37,215 nt of DNA from Verrucomicrobiota bacterium (GCA_003402735.1 QQNE01000037.1:1-37215), one strand, 5' to 3'. Counted from the first letter of the stretch, positions 26,497 through 35,975 are shown. Notes: a model not told the origin generated them from the letters alone. Numbers and translations are program-made.

Positions 26497-28317
26497 ATGG
26501 CTTCCAAGGAATTGATCCGCAAGGTTGCCGAAGCGAATGACATCGTCAGCGTGATCGGCTCCTACGTCCAACTCACCCGGGCGGGCGCCGAATTCCGCGC
26601 ACTCAGCCCGTTCACCACGGAGCGAACCCCCTCGTTCTACGTCATGCCGTCCAAGCAGGCGTTCTACTGCTTCTCTTCCCAACAAGGAGGGGACGTGTTT
26701 CGCTTCCTGCAACTCTACGAGAATCTCACCTTCCCCGAGGCTCTCAAGAAACTCGCCGACCGCGTCGGCATTCGGCTCGATGAAGAGGCCATCACCCCCG
26801 AAATGGCCGCCAAGGATCGGCATCGGCGCCGCATCCGTGCCCTCCAGACCGCGGCCCGGGACTGGTTTCACCTCCTCCTGCTCCGGTCGCAGGACGCCGC
26901 GCCCGCCCGAGATTATCTCAAGGGCAGAGGCATCGACATCGAAATCGCCAAACGATGGAAACTCGGCTATGCCCCGGCCAACCGCCGCGCCTTTTTCCAG
27001 TGGGCCAGGGAAAACAAGTTCGGCGATCAGGTCCTGATCGATGGCGGACTCGCCCAACCCAAAAAAAATGGCTCCGGCATCTACCCGCATTTCCAGCACC
27101 GGCTCATGTTTCCCATCAACAACGATTATGGGGAGACCGTGGCCTTCAGCGGCCGTGTCCTCTCCCCGGATCAGCAAGGAGGCAAATACGTCAACTCGCC
27201 GGAAACCATCATTTTCGAGAAATCCAAAATGTTCTTCGGGCTGGATCGCAGCAAACAGCCCATTCTCAAGGCCGGCCGCGCCATCCTCTGCGAGGGACAG
27301 CTCGACTTCATCTCCGCTTTTGAAGCCGGGGTCACCAACATGGTGGCTCCGCTCGGCACCGCGTTCACCGACGGCCAGGCCCGGCTCCTGGCCCGCCAAA
27401 CCAACGAAGTGCTCATCTGCTTCGACGCCGACCGCGCCGGACAGAGCGCCACCTCCAAGGCCTTCGCCAAACTGGCCCCGGCCGGCATCTCGGTCCGCGT
27501 GGTCCCCATGCCCACCGGAGAAGACCCGGATTCGCTCATCCGCAAGGGCGGGGCCGATGCCTTCCGCCAGGTCGTGGATCAGGCCGAGGATTACTTTGAT
27601 TTCCTGATCCGCATCCGCGGCGGGGCTTCACCCACCGCAACCATCGCCCAACGGGTGGAACTGGCCTCCGAACTGGCCCGGCAAGCCGCCCTCGTGCCCG
27701 ACGCCATTCTCCGCGGCGCCCTCTTGCAGAATCTGTCCACCCGGCTCGGCGTCCCCGTGGATCAGCTCGCCGCCGCCGTGCAGAAGGAGGTCCAGGTGAC
27801 CCGGACCCGCCAAGCCGCCAAGACCCAAGCCAAGCAACCGGTGGAAACGCCCGGAAGCCACGTCATGAAGACCTTCTGCAGGCTCTTGCTCACCTCCGTG
27901 AGTGCCCGGGAATGGGTGCACAAACATGCCGAGCTGGCGACCCTCAACGACATCGCCGAGGCCGGATTGGCCAGATTGCTGTGCGCCGCAGACATCGATC
28001 CCTCGACCGCTTCGTCCGTGTCTGCGTTCCTCGCAGAACTCTCGGACGAGCAACAAAACGCGATCGGCCGACTCCTGGTGGAGCCCGGGCCCGCCAGTGA
28101 GGAAAATCTGGGCCCGGATCGCGAAGCGCAACTGGCGATGGCCTGTTGGATCGCCCTGCGGCGCAAGAGCTTGGAGAACCGCATCGCGGAATGTCAGGGG
28201 CGCTTGGCTCGACTCTCTCCGGACTCCCCGGAAATCTTCGACCTGCTCACCCTCTCCCTCACCCTGGAAACACAACTGCGGGAACTGCCGACAATCAGCG
28301 GACTGCAAAATGAATGA
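26497..28317 (+). CDS. dnaG: DNA primase DnaG with degenerate zinc-binding domain
   Basis: A 606-residue primase that makes RNA primers at the replication fork. The N-terminal CHC2 region is recognisable (FRALSPFTTERTPSFYVMPS and FYCFSSQQGGDVFRFL), but the four zinc-ligand positions read Ser37, Thr40, Cys58, Ser61 instead of C, H, C, C, so it cannot bind zinc in the usual way. The catalytic core is intact: YGETVAFSGRVL, the TOPRIM motif CEGQLDFIS (E266, D270) and CFDADRAG (D310, D312). The C-terminal helicase-binding part is divergent. It is followed by rpoD, as in the classical macromolecular synthesis operon, but rpsU is not upstream. Confidence 0.95.
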   Translation: MASKELIRKVAEANDIVSVIGSYVQLTRAGAEFRALSPFTTERTPSFYVMPSKQAFYCFSSQQGGDVFRFLQLYENLTFPEALKKLADRVGIRLDEEAITPEMAAKDRHRRRIRALQTAARDWFHLLLLRSQDAAPARDYLKGRGIDIEIAKRWKLGYAPANRRAFFQWARENKFGDQVLIDGGLAQPKKNGSGIYPHFQHRLMFPINNDYGETVAFSGRVLSPDQQGGKYVNSPETIIFEKSKMFFGLDRSKQPILKAGRAILCEGQLDFISAFEAGVTNMVAPLGTAFTDGQARLLARQTNEVLICFDADRAGQSATSKAFAKLAPAGISVRVVPMPTGEDPDSLIRKGGADAFRQVVDQAEDYFDFLIRIRGGASPTATIAQRVELASELARQAALVPDAILRGALLQNLSTRLGVPVDQLAAAVQKEVQVTRTRQAAKTQAKQPVETPGSHVMKTFCRLLLTSVSAREWVHKHAELATLNDIAEAGLARLLCAADIDPSTASSVSAFLAELSDEQQNAIGRLLVEPGPASEENLGPDREAQLAMACWIALRRKSLENRIAECQGRLARLSPDSPEIFDLLTLSLTLETQLRELPTISGLQNE

Positions 28318-28399
28318 ATCCGCCGCCAAAGCCGACAGAAAGGGAGCCCCGTTGCTCCTGACCTCCCCACCCCCGCCCAGAAGTCCGTTCAAGAAGCAG

Positions 28400-28428
28400 T
28401 TGACTGCTCCCATCGCAACCGGGATAAT
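28400..28428 (+). promoter_or_regulatory. Sigma-70 promoter for rpoD
   Basis: TTGACT, exactly 17 bases, GATAAT: five of six matches at each hexamer with optimal spacing. It lies 83-111 bases before the rpoD ATG in the dnaG-rpoD gap, so the predicted transcript has a leader of roughly 75 bases. This is the best promoter match I see in the window. Confidence 0.75.
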
Positions 28429-28511
28429 ACCCGACCCCGGTCGTGCGGGAAGAGGCGCTCACAAGCATCCTGATTTTTGTTATCAGCCCCCCTCGTCCAT
28501 CTGTGACTCTC

Positions 28512-30185
28512 ATGGCCCGTCGAGTCTCATCCAAACAGCCAGTCGAATCCCGAGATCTTCGCAAGGAGCCCACCGACACCCCGGCCTTTCGTGGCGAGGT
28601 CAACGGCGACGAAATCCAGGCCAAGCTGCGGGACCTCATCAAAATCGCCAAGGAACAGGATTACCTCACCTTTGACGACATCAATGAAGCCCTCCCCGTC
28701 GGAGTGGTCAGTCCGGATGTCATCGAGGAAATCTTGGAGAGACTCCGCGCCATGGAGTTTGAGATCATCGACGCCGCCGATGTCGAGGATCTCAAAACCG
28801 AACCCAAAAACGACAGCCCGGAGTCTTCCGAGGACGATCAGGAGGAGCCCCGCGAGGAGTCCAAACTCGAGACGCTCGACGATCCCGTCCGCATGTATCT
28901 GAAGCAGATGGGACAGGTCCCCCTCCTGACCCGGGATCAGGAAGTCGAGATCTCCAAACGCATCGAGATCGCGGATTCCACCATCGTCCGCGTCATTCAC
29001 CGTTTCGGTTTCGTCGCGGATGCCTACCTCGACCTCTCTTCCAAGCTCCTGGATGGGACCGAGCGCCTCGACCGCCTCGTCGTCGACAAAAAGCTCGAAA
29101 GCCGCGAGCGCTACATGAAGGCCCTCCCCAAACTGGTGGAGCAACTGGCGTCGCAACGGGAGGAAGTCCTCAGCATCCGCGCCCGCCTCGCCCATTCCGA
29201 GACCTCATCCATCGCCCAGATCGAGGAGGAACTGAAGAAGTCCATGACTTCTCTCTCCCGCCTCTACACCAAACTCCTCTTCCGCGGCAAGATCATCGAG
29301 GAGTTCGTCGCCCTCGCCGATGCCTGGAACGACCGCCTGCTCGCCTCCAATGGCGACATCCGTCCGCAGGAATTCACCCTCGCCACCTGGATGTCCCTGG
29401 AAGAATTTCGCGTCTCGCACGCGGAGTTGACCCGCTCCCTGGCAGATTCCCGTCAAGCCAAGGGGGAAATGGTCGAAGCCAATCTCCGCCTCGTCATTTC
29501 CATCGCCAAAAAATATACGAACCGGGGACTCTCCTTCCTCGACCTCATCCAGGAGGGGAATATGGGCCTCATGAAGGCGGTCGAAAAATTCGAATACCGC
29601 CGGGGTTACAAGTTTTCCACTTACGCCACTTGGTGGATTCGCCAGGCCATCACGCGCTCCATCGCCGACCAGGCCCGGACCATCCGCATCCCGGTCCACA
29701 TGATCGAGACCATCAACAAGCTCATGCGGGTCCAAAAACAACTCGTCCAGGAGTTTGGACGCGAGCCCAGCCCGGATGAGATCGCGGATGAAATTCATCT
29801 CCCGGTCGAACGCGTCCGCGCCGTCCTCAAAATGGCGCAACATCCCATCTCCCTCCAACAACCGGTCGGCGACGGGGATGACACCAATTTCGGCGATTTC
29901 ATCGAGGACCGATCTGCCGGTGACCCCAGCGATACCACCGCGTTCAGCTTGCTCCGCGACAAAATCCGCGATGTTCTCGACACCCTGACTCCCCGCGAAC
30001 GGCAAGTCCTCGAACAGCGCTTCGGCCTCGTCGATGGCTGCAGCCGCACCTTGGAAGAAGTCGGCAAACAATTCCAGGTCACCCGCGAACGAATCCGCCA
30101 GATCGAGGCCAAAGCCCTCCGCAAGATGCGGCACCCCACCCGCATCCGCCAACTGGAAGGGTTCATTGACCCGCCCCGCAACTGA
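28512..30185 (+). CDS. rpoD: Primary sigma factor RpoD (sigma-70)
   Basis: A 557-residue housekeeping sigma factor. Region 1.1 is [20 protein letters not shown]; region 1.2 is [18 protein letters not shown]; region 2 has [19 protein letters not shown] and [17 protein letters not shown]; region 3 is [20 protein letters not shown]; region 4 has [14 protein letters not shown] and the helix-turn-helix [19 protein letters not shown]. The start at 28512 puts a Lys/Arg-rich stub before region 1.1. An in-frame ATG at 28443 would add 23 unrelated residues and lie within about ten bases of the promoter's likely start point, so it is rejected. Confidence 0.97.
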   Translation: MARRVSSKQPVESRDLRKEPTDTPAFRGEVNGDEIQAKLRDLIKIAKEQDYLTFDDINEALPVGVVSPDVIEEILERLRAMEFEIIDAADVEDLKTEPKNDSPESSEDDQEEPREESKLETLDDPVRMYLKQMGQVPLLTRDQEVEISKRIEIADSTIVRVIHRFGFVADAYLDLSSKLLDGTERLDRLVVDKKLESRERYMKALPKLVEQLASQREEVLSIRARLAHSETSSIAQIEEELKKSMTSLSRLYTKLLFRGKIIEEFVALADAWNDRLLASNGDIRPQEFTLATWMSLEEFRVSHAELTRSLADSRQAKGEMVEANLRLVISIAKKYTNRGLSFLDLIQEGNMGLMKAVEKFEYRRGYKFSTYATWWIRQAITRSIADQARTIRIPVHMIETINKLMRVQKQLVQEFGREPSPDEIADEIHLPVERVRAVLKMAQHPISLQQPVGDGDDTNFGDFIEDRSAGDPSDTTAFSLLRDKIRDVLDTLTPRERQVLEQRFGLVDGCSRTLEEVGKQFQVTRERIRQIEAKALRKMRHPTRIRQLEGFIDPPRN

Positions 30186-30225
30186 CCAGCCCAGGCCCCA
30201 TCTCTCCGGGACCTCCCGACCGGGC

Positions 30226-30981
30226 TCAGGGCAGCGGCAAGTGAACGGCAAATTGCAGCGCCGTCGTCAGCTGCCTTGGCTCCGCGCTCGACGGATCACC
30301 CCCCATCGCCACCTCAAGTCCATCCAGCCTGCCGTCTCCATCGCTGTCGCGGCGATTGGCCAGGGTCGCCAGACGGTGCTCGGTCCCATTGTCGAGACCA
30401 TCCTCATCTCGATCCAAGGCGGCATCGTCCACGCGCGGATTGAGCCCGCAGGCGATTTCATAAACGTCCTTCATGCCATCCCCATCCTCATCGATGACGG
30501 CGCTGAGGCGGTAGAATCGCGCCTGGCCGGGAACGAGGGAAACCGCGTCCCGCACCGTGACCCGAACCGATCCTCCACCGGGAATCGATTCCAGCCGCAC
30601 CTCTCCGTCTCCCTGCCAACCGGATCCAGGAGACAACGTCGCCACCGGAAGCCAGGTCACAGCATCGGCACTCCCTTCCAACCTCAAGGTCACCTCGTCA
30701 AACACGGCACCTGCCGTGGCAAAACTCACGGTGGCATGAAGATTGGTTCCGACCGCAGCCTGTCCCAAAACCACCCCCAATCCGACCTGGGCCACCAGGG
30801 GTGACATGCCCAGGGAAAATTCCACTCCGTTTGGGTGGCCATCACCGTCCGCATCGGCCGTGAAATGGCGCAAGGATTCCGGAAGGCGCAAACTCCACGG
30901 ATCATAACGTTCTCCAGCCTTCGCGCACCAACCACTACCAAGGCAAACTAGTAACCAAGCCAAAATCAATCTGCTCACCAT
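30226..30981 (-). CDS. Secreted protein with thrombospondin type-3 calcium repeats
   Basis: A 251-residue exported protein (signal LILAWLLVCLGSGWCAKA). It has one calcium-binding acidic repeat near the N-terminus (DADGDGHPNGVEF) and three near the C-terminus (DEDGDGMKDVYE, DRDEDGLDNGTE, DSDGDGRLDGLE), the TSP3/dockerin-like DxDxDG pattern. Between them is a beta-rich stretch (LRLEGSADAVTWLPV to ARFYRLSA) of the sort found in many Verrucomicrobia secreted proteins. It lacks a visible PEP-CTERM or other sorting tail. The long in-frame extension to 31281 is rejected because the signal begins at 30981. It converges with rpoD. Confidence 0.8.
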   Translation of the reverse strand: MVSRLILAWLLVCLGSGWCAKAGERYDPWSLRLPESLRHFTADADGDGHPNGVEFSLGMSPLVAQVGLGVVLGQAAVGTNLHATVSFATAGAVFDEVTLRLEGSADAVTWLPVATLSPGSGWQGDGEVRLESIPGGGSVRVTVRDAVSLVPGQARFYRLSAVIDEDGDGMKDVYEIACGLNPRVDDAALDRDEDGLDNGTEHRLATLANRRDSDGDGRLDGLEVAMGGDPSSAEPRQLTTALQFAVHLPLP

Positions 30982-31220
30982 TGACCTAGTTTCGCAAACA
31001 CCTCTCTGACACAAGAAACAGTTTGCTAGATTTTTCCCAGCCCTGGATCTTTCCGAGGTTTCCGGTGGACCGCCTCGCGAGCAGAGGCAAGGCCCCTGAT
31101 GCGGCGCCCCTGACGTGGCCTTTGATGACACGCACACAAATACTCTGAAGGAATCTTCCTGACATCCCGTCAAAGCGAGTCCCACCGCATCCAGAGGCTG
31201 CCGGATGCCAAACACCTGCC

Positions 31221-34200
31221 ATGAACACCGAGCCAAACCACGACTCCACCCCCGCCCCCCGGACGCCCTCACCGATCCCACAGGACCCGGTGGAGGCTTT
31301 CCGTGCCGGACTGGCGGCGCGGGTCGTCGGCCAGGAAGAGGCTCGGGAAGCCATGCTCTACGCTGGCTTGGACTGGATCCGCAAGATCGCAGATCGTCGG
31401 GAATGCGCTCGGCGCAATCTCCTCTTCGTCGGTCCCCACGGCGTCGGGGCAGGGACCCTGGTGCGCGAGGCGGGAACGATCACAGGTTTGCCGGTCTTCG
31501 AGCCCTCGCTCACGGAACATTTTCCCACGGCGGCCAGCGGATCTCCCACGGTGCGGCCAGAGCACTTTCTTGCGGACCTGTTCCGGAGCTATGATCGCCT
31601 CCCCGAGACCGGGCCACTCGGACTGGTTCTGGTGCGAAACCTGGAGGACGTCCTCCCCCTCGGCCCGAGCAGTGAAACCGTGCAGAACAGCCTCGCCCGG
31701 ATCTTCCAGGAAAAGTCGATCCGGATCGCCCACGGCGGGCGCATCCACAACGTCCACAGCAGCCGGATTCTGTTCGTCGCCACCTGTGACCGCGATTTTC
31801 TCCGCAGTGCGGCGCGGATGGGGTTCGAGCGAACCGGGCCGCGAGATCAGGAGAATGAAGGGAGGAAAGATCCAGTGCAAGCCGCCGACTTGATCCGGGC
31901 CGGGTTCACCTCGCGCTTGGTTCACGCATTCTCCGCCCCCGTCCTGTTGCATCCCCTGAGCCAGGAGGAATTCCGCCGCATCCTGGCCTTGGACTCGTCT
32001 CCGCTGGACCGATTCAAGGAAGAATTCCTCGGCTGGGGCGTGGAGTTGATGATCGCGCCGGACGCGGCCGTTTTGCTGGCCGGGGAAGCCGCGCGGCTCG
32101 GGACCGGAATTTCAGGCTTGAGCGCAATCATCGACCAACGACTCGGGCCGGTGCGTCCCTGGCTCAGCGCTCCAGATACGGCCGACGTGTTCCGGATCAC
32201 GGTGACTGCGGAGTTCCTCCAGGGGACCGCACCCCTGCAGTTCGCGCGGGGACAACGCCGCAACAACGCCACCTCCATCCAACTGCCGTTCGTGCGTTCG
32301 GAGGCGAAGCCGAACGCACGAGAGGGCTCGGCAGGTTCTCCGCCACTGCCGGTGAACCTCCCCAGTCGGCCCACCCGCGCCGGATCGGCCCCTTCGCGCT
32401 CGCGCCTGGCGCGCCTGAGCGACCTGACCCCCATCCTCAACAGCGGCAGACACCGGAACAAGTCCGCCAAACGACCGAACCCGGGGAACTACGATGCACC
32501 TCCTCGACCCACCTGGCTTCGCGGCTTGACCGCCGTGGTGGAATCGGAAACCGACGAGTGCGTGCTCGAAGCCGTCGCTGGAGCCCAGCTGGTCATCCCT
32601 TGGGAGGAACGGTGTCGACACTTCTTGATTCTGGGCAAAACCGGCTCCGGAAAGACCACCCGCGTCCTCCTGCCGATGGTGTTCGACGACTTGCGGGACC
32701 CGGACCGGACCGTGATCGTGATCGACGCCCAAGCCTCCGAAACGGAGCGGATCGTGCGGGCGGCTTCCCGGTTTCGGGGCCCGAACGCGCGGATCATCTA
32801 CTTCAATCCGGTGGACCCGGCACAGTCGGTGCGATGGAACCCCATCGGCGGCATCACCGGATCAAGCGAGGCTTATGACCTCGCTTACTCCCTCTGCTCC
32901 TCCGTGGAAGTGGGTAAGCATGACTCCCCCTACTTCATCCAACAGGCCACCAAATACCTGGCCGCCCTAATCCGGGGCACCAACCTCGAAGGAAAGGGCA
33001 CCTTGGCCTCGATCAACGAGCTGCTCGACATCGGAGCCAGCGCCATCCGCCAACTCGGCAACAGCACCGGAATCACCGAACTGAACTACCTTGCGCACGC
33101 CATCGATGGCGGCAACCGGAACTTCGAAACCTCCCTGAGCGAGATTTCCAACGTCCTTCTCCCTTGCGTGGATCCAAGAGTCTGCATGACCACTTCCACC
33201 TCCGATTTCGATTTCGCCGAACTGGAGGAGACCCCCTGCGTGGTTCTGCTGACGATCCCGGAAGAAAAGGTGGCCAGGCTGCGCCCCATCCTCAACGCCT
33301 TCGTGCATCGCCTCTTCAATTTCGTCATGGAGAGCGGCCACAGACAGGGCGGAACCCTGAGGCGTCCAGTGAGCTTGTTCTGCGATGAGTTCGCCAGCGC
33401 AATCGGTCGTCTGCCGGACTTTCATGTGCGGGCCAACACGCTGCGCAAACGGGGCTTGGCCATCACGGCGGCGGTGCAAACCGGGCAGCAGATCGACGAG
33501 GTTTACAGCCAGACCGCCGGCAGCCTCCGGGCCGCCTTCAATCACCACATTCTCGTTCCTCCCGTGGATTGGCACGACGCTGAGGAGGCGTCCCGCTCCA
33601 CCGGGATGATGACCGTGGAGAATTATGTCACTTCAGACGGGGCCTCCGTGACCAGCGTCTACCCGGAACACCGCCCGGTCCTCACCGCGGACGAAATCGC
33701 CAACGCCCCGGCCGATCCAGTCCTCGGCCCCAGCATCACCTTCCGTCTCGCCGGACTCCCCCCGTTTCTGGGATACCTTCGGGCAGCCTACGAGGTCAGC
33801 TCCCTGCACCGACTCATGAGAACCACCGGCAAGGTGCGTTTGCCCAAGAAACAAGACCCGGGACAGACGTCCGAGGCCCTGATCAAAAAGCTGATCAAGT
33901 TGGAGGAACAGCTCGGCCATGACCAGCTCTCTGTCCGGGACCGGATGCTTTGGGAGGGGTATCGGACGCTGCGAAGAGGCCACCTTCCGCAACTGATCGC
34001 TGAACTGCAAGACCTCCTCGAATACGGGTTCACCCTGGAAAACTGGCTGGAACGGGAATTCCGCCTGAACCCCGCCCCACCCATTGGCCAGCCCAATCCG
34101 GATCTGGGTCTGTTTCCCGAGATTCACGGCGTTGGGGACCAACCATCGCCCAATACCGGGAAAGGAGAGGCACTGCCTCCCAAGCTGAAAGGAAAGCGCC

Positions 34201-34250
34201 GCCGCCCACACCCCAAAAAACCGAAGGATGAGGGTGACGCCCCCGGTTGA
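31221..34250 (+). CDS. Dead ClpX-like AAA+ domain fused to VirD4/TraG-type coupling ATPase
   Basis: A 1009-residue soluble protein. Residues about 22-340 follow ClpX end to end: VVGQEEAREAM; a Walker A position reading GPHGVGAGT (lysine lost); GLVLVRNLEDV where ClpX has [31 protein letters not shown] (Clp[11 protein letters not shown]); and TGISGLSAI where the sensor-2 arginine is lost. Residues 341-430 are a Pro/Arg/Ser-rich linker. Residues 431-860 are a VirD4/TraG/TraD-type motor: LGKTGSGKTT (471-480), RWNPIG, Walker B SLFCDEFA (718-725), LRKRGLAITAAVQ and a conserved QQIDEVY. The tail is helical and ends in KRRRPHPKKPK. No TM segments are seen. No relaxase, VirB genes or tra genes lie in the window. 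It is flanked by a TSP3 gene and the rsmA operon. The 239-base upstream gap shows no clear promoter. Confidence 0.85.
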   Translation: MNTEPNHDSTPAPRTPSPIPQDPVEAFRAGLAARVVGQEEAREAMLYAGLDWIRKIADRRECARRNLLFVGPHGVGAGTLVREAGTITGLPVFEPSLTEHFPTAASGSPTVRPEHFLADLFRSYDRLPETGPLGLVLVRNLEDVLPLGPSSETVQNSLARIFQEKSIRIAHGGRIHNVHSSRILFVATCDRDFLRSAARMGFERTGPRDQENEGRKDPVQAADLIRAGFTSRLVHAFSAPVLLHPLSQEEFRRILALDSSPLDRFKEEFLGWGVELMIAPDAAVLLAGEAARLGTGISGLSAIIDQRLGPVRPWLSAPDTADVFRITVTAEFLQGTAPLQFARGQRRNNATSIQLPFVRSEAKPNAREGSAGSPPLPVNLPSRPTRAGSAPSRSRLARLSDLTPILNSGRHRNKSAKRPNPGNYDAPPRPTWLRGLTAVVESETDECVLEAVAGAQLVIPWEERCRHFLILGKTGSGKTTRVLLPMVFDDLRDPDRTVIVIDAQASETERIVRAASRFRGPNARIIYFNPVDPAQSVRWNPIGGITGSSEAYDLAYSLCSSVEVGKHDSPYFIQQATKYLAALIRGTNLEGKGTLASINELLDIGASAIRQLGNSTGITELNYLAHAIDGGNRNFETSLSEISNVLLPCVDPRVCMTTSTSDFDFAELEETPCVVLLTIPEEKVARLRPILNAFVHRLFNFVMESGHRQGGTLRRPVSLFCDEFASAIGRLPDFHVRANTLRKRGLAITAAVQTGQQIDEVYSQTAGSLRAAFNHHILVPPVDWHDAEEASRSTGMMTVENYVTSDGASVTSVYPEHRPVLTADEIANAPADPVLGPSITFRLAGLPPFLGYLRAAYEVSSLHRLMRTTGKVRLPKKQDPGQTSEALIKKLIKLEEQLGHDQLSVRDRMLWEGYRTLRRGHLPQLIAELQDLLEYGFTLENWLEREFRLNPAPPIGQPNPDLGLFPEIHGVGDQPSPNTGKGEALPPKLKGKRRRPHPKKPKDEGDAPG

Positions 34251-34290
34251 TCCGGAGATCCACGCTCGAGCGCGCCCCCATCCCATTCGA

Positions 34291-35667
34291 TCAACCTGTC
34301 GGAGTTTCCGCGACGACTCCCGGCGGGTTCGTCGACCGCCAGGCCGCCCAGCACTGGCGAAAGCCCCCGGCGAAGTCTTGGGGACGACGAGCGATCCATT
34401 GGTCGATCGTTTCCACCGGGAAAAACTGCCCAAACTCCACCTCGCTGGCCGGCCAGCGTGGCTTTACCCCGGGCGGCAGATCCGCCCGATGCAATTCCAC
34501 GAACTCGAACCCGTTGCTCTCTTCCGGTCCCAATGAGGCCAACCATTGCGTGGGAGCCTCGATCCCCAGTTCCTCGGTCAATTCCCGACGAGCCGCATCC
34601 CCATACGCTTCCCCGACATCGAGGTGCCCGGCGGCACTGGAGTCCCATCGCCCTGGGGCCACGTCCTTCAAACGGGATCGGCGCTGCAGAAAGAGATCTC
34701 CGTTGCGGTGAAAAAGAAAGACATGCACGGCGCGGTGCTTGAGCCGCTCCCGGTGCACCACACCCCGCGTCTGCTGACCGATCACCACGTTGGCGTCGTC
34801 GACCACATCGAACCATTCGTCTTGGCGCTGCGGGTTGTCCTTGAGAGGATGCTCATCCAACAGATTCGTCAAATCCACCCATTGCCGCAGGGACAAATCC
34901 TCACCCCGCACCGCCTCCGCCACTCCCAGGGCGGCGCAGATTTCTCTCCAACGATCGACGCCGATTTCCAATCCATTGCGCAGTTGCTTGCGGCGCTGGG
35001 CAAAGCCGCGGCGGATGGTGGCATCGAAAAGGCGATGGTCGAACACCGGCAGATCATCGGCCGGGCGGGGACGGAGGCGGATGACGGTGGAATCGACCTT
35101 GGGCCGAGGGTGAAAGCAGTCGGGCCCGACATGCTTCAAGAGACTGACCTCCCAACGAACTTGAACCCGGAGCGTGAGCACCCCGTAATCCTTGCCGCCC
35201 GGCGGGGCAGCGATTCGTTCGGCAACCTCTCGTTGCAGCATCAAAACCGCTTCCTCCACCGGCGAATGAATGCCGAGGAAGTTGCGAATGATCTCTCCTC
35301 CGGCGGAGTAAGGCAGATTCCCAATCAGTTTGACCGGGCGGCGTGGATAGAGTGAGCGGGTATCGAACAGACACGCATCCAGGTGGTGAATCTCGACGGT
35401 CGACCCCCCCCCGAGTTTCGCGCGAAGGAAGTCGACCAGGCGGCTGTCTTTTTCGACCAGAACCAAATGCTCGGTCCGGCCCAGGATCTCCCTGGTGAGC
35501 GCGCCGGTGCCTGGCCCCACCTCGACCACGGTATCCCCGGGAGCGATCTCGAGGCGGTCCGCAATCCAAGCGGCCACGTTGCGATCCACGAGGAAATTTT
35601 GTCCGAGCTTGCGGCTCGGGATCAGATCCAGGGCGGAGAGCAACTCCTGCAATTCGGTCCGATTCAC
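34291..35667 (-). CDS. rsmA: RsmA (KsgA) 16S rRNA dimethyltransferase fused to a Nudix hydrolase
   Basis: A 458-residue fusion. Residues 1-270 are a complete RsmA: SRKLGQNFLVD, SAM motif VEVGPGTGALT, catalytic NLPY (117-120), VLMLQREVAERI, CFHPRPKVDSTVIRL and GFAQRRKQLRN; it dimethylates two adjacent adenines near the 16S 3' end. Residues 280-440 are a Nudix domain with an intact box from G347 to I369 (GHLDVGE, then RELTEELGI), resembling the IDI/YfcD-type group (DEWFDVVDDANVVIGQ, HRAVHVFLFH). The frame is continuous, so it is one polypeptide unless an internal start is used. It overlaps the ybaB stop by ATGA. Confidence 0.93.
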   Translation of the reverse strand: MNRTELQELLSALDLIPSRKLGQNFLVDRNVAAWIADRLEIAPGDTVVEVGPGTGALTREILGRTEHLVLVEKDSRLVDFLRAKLGGGSTVEIHHLDACLFDTRSLYPRRPVKLIGNLPYSAGGEIIRNFLGIHSPVEEAVLMLQREVAERIAAPPGGKDYGVLTLRVQVRWEVSLLKHVGPDCFHPRPKVDSTVIRLRPRPADDLPVFDHRLFDATIRRGFAQRRKQLRNGLEIGVDRWREICAALGVAEAVRGEDLSLRQWVDLTNLLDEHPLKDNPQRQDEWFDVVDDANVVIGQQTRGVVHRERLKHRAVHVFLFHRNGDLFLQRRSRLKDVAPGRWDSSAAGHLDVGEAYGDAARRELTEELGIEAPTQWLASLGPEESNGFEFVELHRADLPPGVKPRWPASEVEFGQFFPVETIDQWIARRPQDFAGGFRQCWAAWRSTNPPGVVAETPTG

Positions 35668-35975
35668 ATGAAGCCCGGAGGAATCGGAAGACCGGCAGTG
35701 AGCTTGGACATCTCCTTGGCGGCGGTGGCGCGCCCCTGATCGATCGCTTGCTTCACGCCGCTGAGAATCAAGTCTTCCAACATCTCCACGTCATCGGGAT
35801 CAACCGCCTCCTTCTTGATCTTGATGGAGAGGAGGTCTCCGGCGCAGTTGGCCACCACGGTGACACTGCCACCTCCCACAGAGACCTCGACCTGCCGTTT
35901 GGCCAAGTCATCCTGGGCCTTCTGCATGTCTTGCTGCATTTTCTGCATCTGCTTCATCAACTTGGCAGGATTCAT
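35664..35975 (-). CDS. ybaB: YbaB/EbfC nucleoid-associated protein
   Basis: A 103-residue dimeric DNA-binding protein: helix MKQMQKMQQDMQKAQDDLAK, strands VSVGGGSVTVVANCAGDLL, then DPDDVEMLEDLILSGVKQAI and a C-terminal helix. It lies 47 bases after dnaX, the usual dnaX-ybaB pairing, but recR, commonly third, is replaced here by rsmA. Start is ATG without a clear Shine-Dalgarno. Confidence 0.93.
   Translation of the reverse strand: MNPAKLMKQMQKMQQDMQKAQDDLAKRQVEVSVGGGSVTVVANCAGDLLSIKIKKEAVDPDDVEMLEDLILSGVKQAIDQGRATAAKEMSKLTAGLPIPPGFM

Noticed and set aside
28443..28511. ATG-initiated extension upstream of rpoD
   Set aside because: It starts almost at the predicted transcription start and the extra residues are not sigma-factor-like.
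30186..30225. GC-rich inverted segments in the rpoD/TSP3 convergent gap as a two-way terminator
   Set aside because: Only a 5-bp outer stem (AGCCC/GGGCT) and no T-tract on either side.
31221..34250. Integrated conjugative element around the VirD4/TraG-like gene
   Set aside because: No relaxase, integrase, VirB or Tra partner, direct-repeat att sites or tRNA is present, and both flanks are ordinary chromosomal genes.
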